Origin: Opitutales bacterium | GTDB taxonomy: Bacteria > Verrucomicrobiota > Verrucomicrobiia > Opitutales > UBA953 | Assembly: GCA_017531845.1 (NCBI GenBank) | Contig: JAFXKI010000011.1 | Location: 1-64,000 of the forward strand | Length of the DNA: 64,000 nt | Reading direction: 5' to 3' | Shown: piece after piece, positions 9,063 through 18,239 of the stretch | Numbering within the stretch: position 1 is the first letter of the stretch | Layout of the letters: each line of letters opens with the position of its first letter | Position numbers and translations under genes: made by a program | The notes under the pieces: model-generated | The model's database searches: none | Told to the model about the DNA's origin: nothing | Seen by the model: only the letters and a program-made list of their open reading frames with translations

Positions 9063-10235
9063 TTACTTCAAAAGCGTTTCGTAAATTCCGAAGAAAACGA
9101 AATACGCCACGGCATTGGCAATCGCAAAAGGAAGCAAAAGCTTCCAGCCGATGCGCATGACCTGGTCAAACCGGAAACGCGGCACCGTCCAGCGAATCCA
9201 AATAATGACGAAAAGCATGAAAATGACTTTGACCACAAGGCACACAATTCCGAGCAATGTGCCGAGCATGCCGTCCAAACCGAGCGTCGGCATAAACGGC
9301 AACGCATGCCATCCGCCAAGGAAGAACATCACGAACAAAATCGAGCCGAGAATCATGTGCAGGTATTCACCCGTAAAGAACAAGCCGAATTTAAACGTGC
9401 CGTATTCCGTATGGAAGCCGCCGACCGTATCCGTTTCGGATTCCGGCATATCGAAAGGCTGGCGGTTCATTTCCGCAAGAAGCGCGACGAAATAAATCAC
9501 GGCAGATAGCGGAGCAAGCATCACGTTCCACCACGTTCCCTGCCCTTGCACAATGGCAAAAAGCGAAAGCGGATTATCCGACGTTCCCGCCGTAATCAGC
9601 ACCACCGGAAGAATAGCCAACACGAGCGAAAGCTCATACGAAATCAACTGCGCGCTCCCGCGAATCGATCCGAGGAACGGGTATTTGGAGTTCGACGCCC
9701 AGCCGCCGAGCACCACGCCGTAAACACCGAGAGAACTGATTGCGAACATAAACACAAAGCCCGGATTCATGTTGCAAAGCATCAGCGCGGTTTCTTCGCC
9801 CGTTTCTGGGGAAATGTAGCTCGTCCACGGAATCATCACCATCGTGATAATCGCCGGAGCAAGAGCCAAGCAGGGAGCAAGGCAATAATAAAACTTGTTC
9901 ACATGCTCGGGAAGCGGTTCCTGACGCATAAAAAGCTTACCGCCGTCCGCAAGCGGTTGGATAAATCCGCAATACGTCAAAACCTTCCCGAGAACGGGAA
10001 TCGCGGCAATCAGCGGCATCGTCGTAATGCTGGGACCGACACGCCCCTGCGCCCATGCGGCCGTTTTGCGTTCGAGCAAAACCGTGTAAAGGCAACAGCC
10101 CATAATGGCAAGCACCACTACCACGGCAAAAATCGCCTTCAAAATCAGCCCTGTCGTTCCCGCGTCGGGAAGCCACGCGTCGTTCACGCCCCAATCTTTG
10201 AGAATATCAAGAAGTCCTTGAGCAAATGCATCCAT
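9063..10235 (-). CDS. nuoH: NADH-quinone oxidoreductase subunit H
   Basis: NuoH is the membrane subunit that joins the peripheral arm of complex I to the membrane arm and helps form the quinone site. The 390-residue protein has about eight or nine hydrophobic segments. The family signatures are visible: ERKTAAWAQGRVGPS near residues 55-69 and the loop with EMNRQPFDMPESETD near 258-272. It starts 37 bases after nuoG and ends 41 bases before nuoI. Confidence 0.95.
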   Translation of the reverse strand: MDAFAQGLLDILKDWGVNDAWLPDAGTTGLILKAIFAVVVVLAIMGCCLYTVLLERKTAAWAQGRVGPSITTMPLIAAIPVLGKVLTYCGFIQPLADGGKLFMRQEPLPEHVNKFYYCLAPCLALAPAIITMVMIPWTSYISPETGEETALMLCNMNPGFVFMFAISSLGVYGVVLGGWASNSKYPFLGSIRGSAQLISYELSLVLAILPVVLITAGTSDNPLSLFAIVQGQGTWWNVMLAPLSAVIYFVALLAEMNRQPFDMPESETDTVGGFHTEYGTFKFGLFFTGEYLHMILGSILFVMFFLGGWHALPFMPTLGLDGMLGTLLGIVCLVVKVIFMLFVIIWIRWTVPRFRFDQVMRIGWKLLLPFAIANAVAYFVFFGIYETLLK

Positions 10236-10272
10236 GGGATTTTATGATTTTAAAATTAAAATTGAGATTTTC

Positions 10273-11955
10273 TTATTTCGCCGGCTTCCATTTAAGAGAA
10301 CCCGTTTCCGGAAACGCGATATTTGCCCACGGCGACGCGTCCAACAACGTTCCCGTGTCCGGAATTTTCGCATAATCAATGTTCGCGAGCACCGGGCAGG
10401 CTGCGCGGAGTTTTTCCCAAACGGAAGCCACGGAAACATCCGTCGCTACACTCGAAGAAGCGCGGGCAGCTAAGGTCGAAAGTATCGTCAAATCACTTTC
10501 CGTTCCCTTGATACCCGGAATCGCCGCCTCAAATTTCTGCAAACGGAATTCCTGATTGATAAACGTTCCCGCTTTTTCGAAAACGGTGCTCGACGGAAGC
10601 ACGACGGAAGCCTCTTCGCTCGTCGCGTTTTTCTGCGTTCCGAGATAAACGATTTCCACCTTTTTGAGTTGTTCTTCTGTAAGACCGAGCGAAGACAAAT
10701 CTTCGCCGCAAACAAAAACGGTTTTTACTTCGTCCGCATCAATTTTTGCCGCCAAAGCGGAAACTTCGGCTCCGTCAAAATCTTTTACCAACCCGGTAAC
10801 GAGCGCCCCGCGGCGATTCGGCGTGCGGTCTTCGGAAATCAGCATCCCGTCGTTTTCACCAAGCGTTTTCGCCAAATAAACGTTCCCGCCGACAGCCGCC
10901 GCAAGGCTTTTCAGAACAAACTGTTCCTCGACGGACATTTTGCCGGACGCCACAAATGCCGACGCACCGTTCTTCAAAAGCGCAAGTGCCGCATCGGCAG
11001 CTTCATCAAACGTAACTTCGCTTTCGCCGCGACGGAACCCCGTGAGGCGCGTTTCCGCTTCAACCGTCTTGTAGAGCATGCGACCGGAGTCGCTCATCCA
11101 TGCGACGTTCACCGCATCATTTTCGCGAGGCGTGATACGATAAATTTTCCCCTCGCGCGACCAAACCGTCGTGTTCACGCCGACGCTGGACTCCGTGCAA
11201 ATGCTCTTGGATTTTTTGAGGAACCAAACGCGCATTTTGAAGCGGAAATCCTTGCTCGTCATCGCGCCGACCGGGCAAACATCCACCACGTTGAGCGTGT
11301 AATTACCGTCGAGTTGCGTTCCCGGGTAGCAGTCAATTTCCGAATGCGAGCCGCGTTGCGTAACGCCGAGCACAGCCCGCCCCAAAATATCACGGCAGAA
11401 GCGAACACAGCGCGTGCAGCGAATGCAACGTTCGCCGTCATACATCACCTGCGGACCGAGGCTTTTATGCTTCGGCTTTACGTTTTTAGCATCGCGATAA
11501 CGCGAAACGCCTTTTCCGTATTGGGAAGAAAATTCCTGAAGCGTGCATTCGCCCGCCTGGTCGCAAATCGGGCAATCCAGCGGGTGGTTGGCGAGCAAAA
11601 ATTCCGTCACGCCTTCCCGGCTTGAAACCGTCATTTTGGAGTTCAGCTTCACATGCAACCCCGGGGAAACACTGGTTCCGCAGGCGATTGCCGGCTTCGG
11701 CATCCAGCCGATTTTCTGTTTTCCCGTAGCCTCGTCAATAACGGGTTCTCCGGTCGCACGGTCACGCATCGGCATCCCGATTTCAACGAGGCACATGCGG
11801 CAACTTCCCGCCATCGGCAATTTCGGATGATAGCAATAATGCGGAATTTCAATACCGACGGACTGCGCAGCATCGACAAGATTCTGCTTGGCGGCAACCT
11901 GATAATCCTTGCCGTCAATATTGATGGTTACGAGATTCGTTGTGTCTTCTGCCAT
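10273..11955 (-). CDS. nuoG: NADH-quinone oxidoreductase subunit G
   Basis: NuoG is the large Fe-S subunit of complex I. The start at 11955 (MAEDTTNL) is preferred over 11982 because the added residues are not family-like. The 560-residue protein has an N-terminal 2Fe-2S domain (HYCYHPKL, CRMC), the His/Cys cluster motif DCPICDQAGECTLQ, and the 4Fe-4S motif CIRCTRCVRFCRD followed by VVDVCPVGAM. It also has the start of the molybdopterin-oxidoreductase fold. It is much shorter than the roughly 900-residue E. coli protein, so the C-terminal domain is reduced, as in several non-proteobacterial forms. nuoE and nuoF do not lie upstream; a VWA gene does. Confidence 0.93.
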   Translation of the reverse strand: MAEDTTNLVTINIDGKDYQVAAKQNLVDAAQSVGIEIPHYCYHPKLPMAGSCRMCLVEIGMPMRDRATGEPVIDEATGKQKIGWMPKPAIACGTSVSPGLHVKLNSKMTVSSREGVTEFLLANHPLDCPICDQAGECTLQEFSSQYGKGVSRYRDAKNVKPKHKSLGPQVMYDGERCIRCTRCVRFCRDILGRAVLGVTQRGSHSEIDCYPGTQLDGNYTLNVVDVCPVGAMTSKDFRFKMRVWFLKKSKSICTESSVGVNTTVWSREGKIYRITPRENDAVNVAWMSDSGRMLYKTVEAETRLTGFRRGESEVTFDEAADAALALLKNGASAFVASGKMSVEEQFVLKSLAAAVGGNVYLAKTLGENDGMLISEDRTPNRRGALVTGLVKDFDGAEVSALAAKIDADEVKTVFVCGEDLSSLGLTEEQLKKVEIVYLGTQKNATSEEASVVLPSSTVFEKAGTFINQEFRLQKFEAAIPGIKGTESDLTILSTLAARASSSVATDVSVASVWEKLRAACPVLANIDYAKIPDTGTLLDASPWANIAFPETGSLKWKPAK

Positions 11956-12031
11956 TGGAAAAGTTAAAAAAATTATATTCAAGAAAGACTATCCATTTCC
12001 CGCGTTCCCGCAAGGAAGAAAACGGATGAGC

Positions 12032-12092
12032 GTTCCCGGGAAGCGGGAACCGGAAGCCGGAGACGGGCAACCGGGAACCGGAAGCCGGGAAT
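12032..12092. repeat. Short GC-rich direct repeats between nuoG and the VWA gene
   Basis: The 16-base phrase GGGAACCGGAAGCCGG occurs twice, at 12045-12060 and 12073-12088. Just before it, GTTCCCG GGAAG CGGGAAC forms a small perfect hairpin from about 12032. The words resemble the window-wide CGGGAACG motif with one changed base. It lies in the 163-base gap between the VWA stop and the nuoG start. Confidence 0.55.
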
Positions 12093-12118
12093 CCGACCGA
12101 CGAAATTCTCTTTAGCCT

Positions 12119-13462
12119 TTAATCTCCGGACTTTAATCTTTCCCGGCGCGGCTTTCTCAAATTCAAAATCGTGATTTCCCCGCCGGACGCCTCCACACAT
12201 TTTTCAAAAAACGCTTGTGGGCGGGAACGCACAGAGAACAAATAAAGCTTCGGCGCATTTTTCCGGGAAAAAGCGGTCTGCCATCCTTTTTCCCAGCTGC
12301 GCTCCCGCTCCGTCCGCCCGTCGCTCTCCGGAGCATAGGACGCATCCGCGTAAACGGTTTTCCCGCCGCGACGCTGGCGAATCCCGTCGCGAAAATCCGA
12401 AAAAACCACGAGCGCGTCGTAGCGTTCCCTCAAAAATACGTCAAGCCACGCGCCGAGTGTGCCCGCCGCGAAATGCGCGGAATATTTTCCGTAGATTACG
12501 CGCCCTTGACCCGAAAGTTTTGCGGTTTCCGTTTCGTCTTCCGCGCGCTTGCGTTTAAGCGCAACAAGCGTTTTCGCCTTCATTGCGCGCCCGCCGACCA
12601 CTTCTCCGTCGTGAATTTCCGTTTGCGCTCCCGAAAACGCAAAAATGTCCGCATCGGGAAATTTTTCATAAATTTCCGCTTTCACGGCAGGCAAAAAACT
12701 TTTCATAGAACCGGAACAATCCAAGAAAACGGCAATTTTTTGTGCTTTGATTTGTGCGCCGAGCAAAGTTTTAAATTTTTCGAGATGATTTTTCCCGTCT
12801 CCGATACCGATTCCCGCCCCCAAGCCGACTCCGCCGCCGAAACCGCGCAAGCCCGCCGCCTCGTTCCCGTGCACCGCGGATCCGCCTTCGCCGCCGAGTT
12901 TTTTCGCAAAATCCGACATCTTCATCGCGGGCATTTTCGGCATTTCCGGCAAAACCAATTTCGCGTTTTGACTTTTGGCAAAAATCTTCGGAGATTGCGT
13001 TTCCGGTATCTTCCGAAATGCTTTTTTCGACAAGCTTTCCCCGCGCCGAGCACTGCTTCCTCCGCTTCCGGAAACAAAAACCGATGCTTCGGGCCTCGGA
13101 TTTTCCAAAGCGGAAAAAACGTAAAACAACGCGAACACAATCAGCACAAAATGGAAAAGTATCGAAGCGGCAAAGCCCGTTCCGCCGATTTTTTTCCAGA
13201 ATTGCGAAAATACTCCCGGCGGACGGGAACGCACTTTTTCAATCTGAAAAATTCCGCTCCGCTCCGATTCTTTTTCCGAAACATCCGCCTCGCACTCCGC
13301 CGCAGGCTCCTTTTCCACACCCGCAGAAACCGCCACGGGAACGGGAATAACCACGGGAACGACAACCGGCGTAACCACCGATTGAACCACAATCACTTGC
13401 GGCGAAGCGGAAGCGGCAGGCGAAACCTCCGACGGAGTTTGTTCCTTTGCTGTATTCGACAT
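12119..13462 (-). CDS. Membrane-anchored VWA-like protein
   Basis: From the ATG at 13462 the protein has 447 residues; a GTG at 13546 would add 28 Arg-rich residues. The order is: a cytoplasmic Val/Pro-rich and acidic N-terminus (about 1-95), one transmembrane helix (ASILFHFVLIVFALFYVFSA, about 117-136), a linker rich in Lys and Met, a glycine-rich stretch (GFGGGVGLGAGIGIGDG, about 220-237), and a C-terminal domain that opens with IAVFLDCSGSM. That phrase is the DxSxS metal site of a von Willebrand factor A domain. Such proteins occur next to MotA/ExbB-type or secretion genes in Verrucomicrobiota, but none is adjacent here. The function is unknown. Confidence 0.65.
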   Translation of the reverse strand: MSNTAKEQTPSEVSPAASASPQVIVVQSVVTPVVVPVVIPVPVAVSAGVEKEPAAECEADVSEKESERSGIFQIEKVRSRPPGVFSQFWKKIGGTGFAASILFHFVLIVFALFYVFSALENPRPEASVFVSGSGGSSARRGESLSKKAFRKIPETQSPKIFAKSQNAKLVLPEMPKMPAMKMSDFAKKLGGEGGSAVHGNEAAGLRGFGGGVGLGAGIGIGDGKNHLEKFKTLLGAQIKAQKIAVFLDCSGSMKSFLPAVKAEIYEKFPDADIFAFSGAQTEIHDGEVVGGRAMKAKTLVALKRKRAEDETETAKLSGQGRVIYGKYSAHFAAGTLGAWLDVFLRERYDALVVFSDFRDGIRQRRGGKTVYADASYAPESDGRTERERSWEKGWQTAFSRKNAPKLYLFSVRSRPQAFFEKCVEASGGEITILNLRKPRRERLKSGD

Positions 13463-13601
13463 TTCGGAGAAGCGGATTTTTCGAGCGAGATAATTTTCGC
13501 GCAGTCTGCGTTCCCGCCCTTTTTCCGTCAACGAAAAAACAACCACACGACCGGTAGTTTTTATTGACTCTCTCTCCTAAACAATACTTTCTCAACTACG
13601 T

Positions 13602-13895
13602 ATGAAAAACAACAGCTCCCTTCTAAAAACACTCGGAATTTCAGCTCTTTCTCTCGCGGGAACGCTTTTTTACACGAAGTGCCGCGCTTCCGGCAAATTT
13701 CAATTTGCGGGAACGCGGAAGAATCCGTTTAATGAGGGGAAATCTTTATGCGCCTGCGCTCTCCAGTTTCGATATTTGTCGCCGCCGTCGCCACAATCGC
13801 GGGAACGGCACTTCCGAGTTCGGCAGACGAGGTGCGCTTGCTCGACGGCTCGCTCGTGCGCGGAAAAATCACTCATATCCGCGACGGAATTATGA
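13602..13895 (+). CDS. Possible remnant: signal peptide followed by the dispersed element
   Basis: The 97-codon frame begins with a good signal-peptide-like stretch (Lys-Asn-Asn start, then a Leu/Ala/Ser core, about 1-30). It then runs straight into a copy of the 23-base AT-rich dispersed element (13694-13716) and on into the next gene's start in another frame. This looks like the 5' end of a secreted-protein gene whose body was lost, or a chance frame. No product is proposed. Confidence 0.22.
   Translation: MKNNSSLLKTLGISALSLAGTLFYTKCRASGKFQFAGTRKNPFNEGKSLCACALQFRYLSPPSPQSRERHFRVRQTRCACSTARSCAEKSLISATEL
13694..13716 (+). repeat. Dispersed element: AT-rich 12-mer plus GCGGGAACGC (copy A)
   Basis: It reads C, then AAATTTCAATTT, then GCGGGAACGC (23 bases). 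The same 23 bases occur at 48348-48370 and, inverted, at 37908-37930; shorter relatives lie at 4346 and 35046. All copies are intergenic or in non-coding leader DNA near gene starts. Confidence 0.85.
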
Positions 13896-14815
13896 CAATT
13901 CAACCGTCTTTCTCCGAAAAACCCTTAGTCATCAAAATGGGCGAAATCGAAAATTTCGCCACGGACGATCCCGTATTCCTTATGATGAACACGGATGCCA
14001 CGTTCTACGGAACCGTCCTTCCCGGCTTCGGCGACACCGTCTCCATCAGCTCTCCGCACCACGGCATCTCCTCGGCGGGAACGCCGGAAATCTCCTGGCT
14101 TTGGAGAAAAGACGACCCGAGCCCCGCCGATTTGCGCGTGCAAAAAAAAGAGCGGCACTGGGAATTTACCTGCACCGCCGGTCTCAACGTTACAACGGGA
14201 ACGACAGAATCGTTTAACGGCCGCCTCGGATTCGACGCCATCAACGTCGGAGAGGTCGACAAACTCCGCATGTTCTCTTTCCTGCGCTACTCGGAAATTG
14301 AAGACACCGCCTCCGAAGACAATTTTCACATCGGAGCCGACTACGACGACGCCAAATACAAACCGATTCTTTGGTATGCGAAAACCGACAACGGCTACGA
14401 CCGCATCGCCAAACAAAACTTTTTTTCCACCACATCGCTCGGTCTCGGCTACCGCTTCGTCGAAAACGATTTTCAAACCTTCGACATCCGCCTTGGCGGA
14501 GCCTTCCGCTACGAAGCCTATGAGCGCGATGCCGGCGTGGACGACATTTCCACCCTCGCCTCCGAAATCGGTTTCGACAATGAATTTCGTTTGCCTTTCG
14601 GCAAAGTCGTAACCAATTTCACTTATTCTCCCGCTCTGGAAAATCCGCAGGAAAATTACCGCATTACGCACCATTCGTATTTACAAACTATTTACTATAA
14701 CGACCTTCTCGCCGTCAAAACCGGCATCACCAACACTTACAACAGCATTGTCGCCATCGGGAACAAAAATCTCGATACCACCGTTTACGTCGAACTGGTT
14801 TTCAAACTCAAATAA
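13748..14815 (+). CDS. DUF481-family outer-membrane protein
   Basis: The 355-residue protein has a signal peptide (cleavage after SSADE region, about 26), then a short beta-rich domain with the phrase LLDGSLVRGKI that precedes DUF481 barrels, and a C-terminal domain of alternating amphipathic strands ending in YVELVFKLK. DUF481 (YdiY type) proteins are predicted salt-induced or general outer-membrane barrels of unknown function. A strong ribosome-binding site (GAGGGGAA) lies about seven bases before the ATG. It is followed 18 bases later by gatC, which may share the transcript. Confidence 0.75.
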   Translation: MRLRSPVSIFVAAVATIAGTALPSSADEVRLLDGSLVRGKITHIRDGIMTIQPSFSEKPLVIKMGEIENFATDDPVFLMMNTDATFYGTVLPGFGDTVSISSPHHGISSAGTPEISWLWRKDDPSPADLRVQKKERHWEFTCTAGLNVTTGTTESFNGRLGFDAINVGEVDKLRMFSFLRYSEIEDTASEDNFHIGADYDDAKYKPILWYAKTDNGYDRIAKQNFFSTTSLGLGYRFVENDFQTFDIRLGGAFRYEAYERDAGVDDISTLASEIGFDNEFRLPFGKVVTNFTYSPALENPQENYRITHHSYLQTIYYNDLLAVKTGITNTYNSIVAIGNKNLDTTVYVELVFKLK

Positions 14816-14833
14816 TTTTTTTCAGAACAAAAA

Positions 14834-15133
14834 ATGCCTGACCACTCGCAAATCGATCTCGCACACGTTTCCGCGCTCGCACGTATCGAACTTTCCGATA
14901 CCGAAAAACAAAAATTCGCCGGAGACTTTCAAACCATTCTCGGATTTTTCGAAAAACTCAACGCTGTCGATGTCTCCGCGCTTGAACCCTGCGCGCACGC
15001 GTTCCCGGTTTACAATGTTTTGCGCGACGACGTTCCCGCGGAAACGCTTCCCGTCGAAGCTCTTCTGAAAAACGCTCCCGCCGCACGCGAAGACCAAATC
15101 GTCGTCCCCCGCGTCGTCGACGACAAAAGCTAA
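14834..15133 (+). CDS. gatC: Aspartyl/glutamyl-tRNA amidotransferase subunit C
   Basis: GatC is the small subunit of GatCAB, which amidates misacylated Glu-tRNA-Gln or Asp-tRNA-Asn. The 99-residue length is typical. The family pattern is clear: an N-terminal helix with VSALARIELSDTEKQKF, then the LEPCAHAFPVYNVLRDD block, and the C-terminal phrase IVVPRVVDD. gatA follows 500 bases downstream, separated by a four-helix-bundle gene. gatB was not seen in the window. Confidence 0.92.
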   Translation: MPDHSQIDLAHVSALARIELSDTEKQKFAGDFQTILGFFEKLNAVDVSALEPCAHAFPVYNVLRDDVPAETLPVEALLKNAPAAREDQIVVPRVVDDKS

Positions 15134-15143
15134 AAGTTTTCGC

Positions 15144-15172
15144 GCTGAGAGGCAATGGCTGAGAGCTGAGAG
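15144..15172. repeat. GCTGAGAG triple repeat
   Basis: The octamer GCTGAGAG occurs at 15144, 15158 and 15165 in the gap between gatC and the four-helix-bundle gene. I see no promoter or hairpin role for it. It resembles low-complexity intergenic words seen at 27172 and 43952. Confidence 0.5.
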
Positions 15173-15190
15173 GTATTTGCTTTTAGTAAA

Positions 15191-15586
15191 ATGGAAGAAG
15201 CGGTTTTTTCATTCGAAAAACTTTATGCGTGGCAAGATTCCATGCGCCTCGTAAAGCTCGTTTACGGTCTTTTGACAAAATTTCCGGAGCACGAGCAATT
15301 TGCGCTTTCCGCTCAACTTCGGCGCGCAGTTGTTTCCGTTCCTTCAAACATCGCAGAAGGGAACGGGCGATTTTCCGCCAAAGACCAACTCCGCTTTTTC
15401 GAAATCGCCTACGGTTCGTTGATGGAAGTTTTTTGCCAAATAAAAATCGCGCGGGAACTCGACTACATTTCCGAAATGGAATTAAGCGAGGCGAAAAACC
15501 TCATTCTCAGCATCGCCAAATCCCTCAGCGGGCTTTCTCGGCATCGCCGCCAAACCGAACAAAACGAAAATTCCAAAACCTTTTAA
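15191..15586 (+). CDS. Four-helix-bundle protein (S23/IVS type)
   Basis: The 131-residue all-helical protein carries the family signature: the YGLLTKFP helix, then VSVPSNIAEGNGR at about 50-62, and an FFEIAYGSLMEVFCQI helix. The family was first seen in intervening sequences of 23S rRNA and is common as solitary genes in Bacteroidota and Verrucomicrobiota. Pentameric structures are known but the role is not. Here it sits between gatC and gatA, outside any rRNA gene, which suggests a mobile or inserted origin. It contains one AAGGGAACGGG word. Confidence 0.85.
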   Translation: MEEAVFSFEKLYAWQDSMRLVKLVYGLLTKFPEHEQFALSAQLRRAVVSVPSNIAEGNGRFSAKDQLRFFEIAYGSLMEVFCQIKIARELDYISEMELSEAKNLILSIAKSLSGLSRHRRQTEQNENSKTF

Positions 15587-15632
15587 CGCATTTACCTCTA
15601 AGCCCTCAGCTCGCATCTATCATCTTTTTTTT

Positions 15633-17093
15633 ATGGATTCTTTAAATTTTAAAACGGCAACCGAACTTGCAACGCTCCTTGCGGAGAAAAAAATCTCCGC
15701 GCGGGAACTCATGCAGGCGCAACTCGACCGCATTCGCGCAACGGACGGAAAAATCCGCGCGTTTCTTTCCGTAGACGAAGCCGACGCGCTCGCGCAAGCC
15801 GACGCCGCTGACGCACGCCGCGCTGCGGGAACGACACTCGGCGCGCTCGACGGCGTTCCCGTCGCCATCAAAGACAATATCGCCGTTGCCGGGCAAAAAT
15901 GTTCCTGCGCGTCGAAAATGCTCGAAAATTTTGTTTCGCCCTACGATGCGACCGTCATTTCCAATTTGAAAAAATCCGGCGCAGTCATTTTCGGTCGTCT
16001 CAACATGGACGAATTCGCGATGGGCTCCTCGACGGAAAATTCCGCTTTCGCGAAAACCGCCAATCCGTGGAACACCGATTGCGTTCCCGGCGGCTCGTCC
16101 GGCGGCTCGGCGGCGGCGGTAGCGGCGGGAATGACGCCGCTCGCGCTCGGCTCGGATACGGGCGGGTCGATTCGCCAGCCGGCGAGTTTTTGCGGCATTG
16201 TCGGCTTCAAACCGACATACGGAACCGTTTCCCGCTACGGCGCGGTGGCGTTTGCGTCCTCGCTCGAACAAGTCGGACCGATGGCGCGTAGCGTTGCCGA
16301 CGCCGCTGCGCTTTACGACGTGCTCGCCTCGCCTTGCGCACACGATTCCACTGCGCTTCCGGGCGCGCGCACGCCGACGTTCCCGCAACTTTCCGTTCCC
16401 GCGAAACCGCGCAAAATCGGTTTGCCGAAAGAATTTTTCGGCGGCGATTCCGCCATCGACGAAGCCGTAAAAAAAGCCGCGGCGTGGTATGAATCTCAAG
16501 GCTGCGAAATTCGCGAAATTTCACTCCCGTCGATTAATCTCGCGATTCCGGCTTATTACATTATCGCAACGGCGGAAGCCTCGTCCAACCTCGCGCGCTT
16601 CGACGGCATTCGCTACACGCATCGCAGTGCGCGCGCGACCGACGCGATCGACATTTTTGCAAAAAGCCGCGGCGAAGGCTTCGGCGAAGAAGTCAAACGC
16701 CGCATCTTGCTCGGCACCTACGTGCTTTCCGCCGGCTACTACGACGCATATTACCTGCGTGCGCAAAAAATCCGCTCGCTCATCCGCAACGAATTTGAAA
16801 AAGCCTTTGCCGATGTCGACCTGATTCTTGCGCCGACAACGCCGGAAACCGCGTTCCCGCAGGGCGGAAAAACCTCCGATCCGCTCAAAATGTATCTCGG
16901 CGATATTTGCACCGTTCCCGCGAATCTGACCGGGCTTCCCGCCGTTTCGCTTCCCTGCGGCTTCGATGCCGCCGGCATGCCGATCGGGCTTCAGCTCATC
17001 GGGAAAGCCCTCGACGACGGGAACGTACTCGCCGCCGCTCACGCATTCGAGACCGCGCACGATTTCTCCGGTCGCGTTCCCGCAGGAATTTAA
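15633..17093 (+). CDS. gatA: Aspartyl/glutamyl-tRNA amidotransferase subunit A
   Basis: GatA is the glutaminase subunit of GatCAB. The 486-residue length is usual. The amidase signature is intact: the catalytic Lys in VAIKDNIAV (about 74), the Gly/Ser-rich GGSSGGSAAAVAAG block with the cis-Ser, and the nucleophile Ser in DTGGSIRQPA. It is separated from gatC by the S23-type gene. It carries eight or so CGGGAACG/CGTTCCCG words, among the densest of any gene here. Confidence 0.96.
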   Translation: MDSLNFKTATELATLLAEKKISARELMQAQLDRIRATDGKIRAFLSVDEADALAQADAADARRAAGTTLGALDGVPVAIKDNIAVAGQKCSCASKMLENFVSPYDATVISNLKKSGAVIFGRLNMDEFAMGSSTENSAFAKTANPWNTDCVPGGSSGGSAAAVAAGMTPLALGSDTGGSIRQPASFCGIVGFKPTYGTVSRYGAVAFASSLEQVGPMARSVADAAALYDVLASPCAHDSTALPGARTPTFPQLSVPAKPRKIGLPKEFFGGDSAIDEAVKKAAAWYESQGCEIREISLPSINLAIPAYYIIATAEASSNLARFDGIRYTHRSARATDAIDIFAKSRGEGFGEEVKRRILLGTYVLSAGYYDAYYLRAQKIRSLIRNEFEKAFADVDLILAPTTPETAFPQGGKTSDPLKMYLGDICTVPANLTGLPAVSLPCGFDAAGMPIGLQLIGKALDDGNVLAAAHAFETAHDFSGRVPAGI

Positions 17094-17143
17094 CGGGAAT
17101 AACTTAAGGATTTTAACAAATATAAAATCCTTAACATTCTTCC

Positions 17144-18142
17144 ATGGAGAAACATTTTCCATTCACCGAAACACCTGAAAATTCCGTCGGGGCACTCGGC
17201 GAAATCAAACTCATCGCTCGGATTCGCGAGGCTTTTCGAGAAATTTCTCCGCCCGCTCCACGCGGAATCGGCGACGATTGCGCCGTGCTTCCCGCCGTTC
17301 CGGAAAGTTTTTCCGCCGAAGTTTCAGCGGCTCTGCCGCAACGCCTCGTTACAACGGACAGTGTTATTTTCTCCAAGCATTTTGACGAAACCGTCTCTCC
17401 GGAAAACGCCGGAGCAAAGCTGATTCGCCGCAACGTAAGCGACATCGCGGCAACAGGCGGCGTTTCCGCCGATGCCGTGCTCGCGTTCGTTATGAGCGGA
17501 GATGTTTCCGCCGCGTGGTTTAAACGCTTCTTAAGCGGAATCGCCGGAGCCTGCATCGAGTGCGGCGTGGAACTCTCCGGAGGAGATATCGCCTCCGCAC
17601 CCGGAAAGAACTTTTTCTCGTCCACGCTCGCTCTTACCGGGTTTTCGGAAAATCCGCTCTTGCGCACCGGCGCATGCGAAGGCGATTTTCTTTACGTTAC
17701 GGGAACGCTCGGCGGAAGCATTTTGAAAAAGCATTTCGACTTCCGCCCGCGTATCGCCGAAGGAAGATTTCTCGCCGCGCTCGCGCCGGAAACCGTTCAC
17801 GCCTGCATCGACGTAACCGACGGGCTTCTCAAAGACCACTCTGCACTTTTGCCCGCGGGAACGCATGCCGAATTCGATTTCCGGGCAATTCCGATTTCCG
17901 ACGACGCAAGAACTCTCGGCGGTAACCTAATTCAACGCGCGTTTTGCGACGGGGAAGACTACGAACTGCTTATTGCCGTCGCGAAAACGCAAGCAGACTT
18001 TTTTGAGAAAACATGGCGGGAAAATTTCTCTCAAACCCGAATTTCTCGCATCGCAAAAATCGTTTCCGGCGGAGAGAATCCGGAACTTTTCCGCCGTCTC
18101 GCAAACGCCCGCGCCTACGAACATTTTCTTAACGGAAATTAA
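17144..18142 (+). CDS. thiL: Thiamine-monophosphate kinase
   Basis: ThiL phosphorylates thiamine monophosphate to thiamine pyrophosphate. The protein has 332 residues. The N-terminal GEIKLIARIRE helix and GIGDDCAVL motif (about 44-52) bind the nucleotide and metals. The NVSDIAATGG block and the later DVTDGLLKD block are also family-specific. No TPP-riboswitch pattern is visible upstream, in the 50 bases after gatA. Confidence 0.93.
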   Translation: MEKHFPFTETPENSVGALGEIKLIARIREAFREISPPAPRGIGDDCAVLPAVPESFSAEVSAALPQRLVTTDSVIFSKHFDETVSPENAGAKLIRRNVSDIAATGGVSADAVLAFVMSGDVSAAWFKRFLSGIAGACIECGVELSGGDIASAPGKNFFSSTLALTGFSENPLLRTGACEGDFLYVTGTLGGSILKKHFDFRPRIAEGRFLAALAPETVHACIDVTDGLLKDHSALLPAGTHAEFDFRAIPISDDARTLGGNLIQRAFCDGEDYELLIAVAKTQADFFEKTWRENFSQTRISRIAKIVSGGENPELFRRLANARAYEHFLNGN

Positions 18143-18239
18143 AAAGCACGAAAAAAAAAACGTTCCCGCCTACTTGACGGAAGCGCAGACGAATTCGCTG
18201 TTCCCGGATTCCCGCAAACATTCCCGCTTACGGAAATGT

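Noticed and set aside
12215-13567. A 450-codon plus-strand frame, Arg/Phe-rich
   Set aside because: It is antisense to the VWA-like gene, which has a transmembrane helix and a metal-site motif.
17094-17143. Possible TPP riboswitch before thiL
   Set aside because: The gap is only 50 bases and lacks the CTGAGA and ACCTGA-type conserved phrases.
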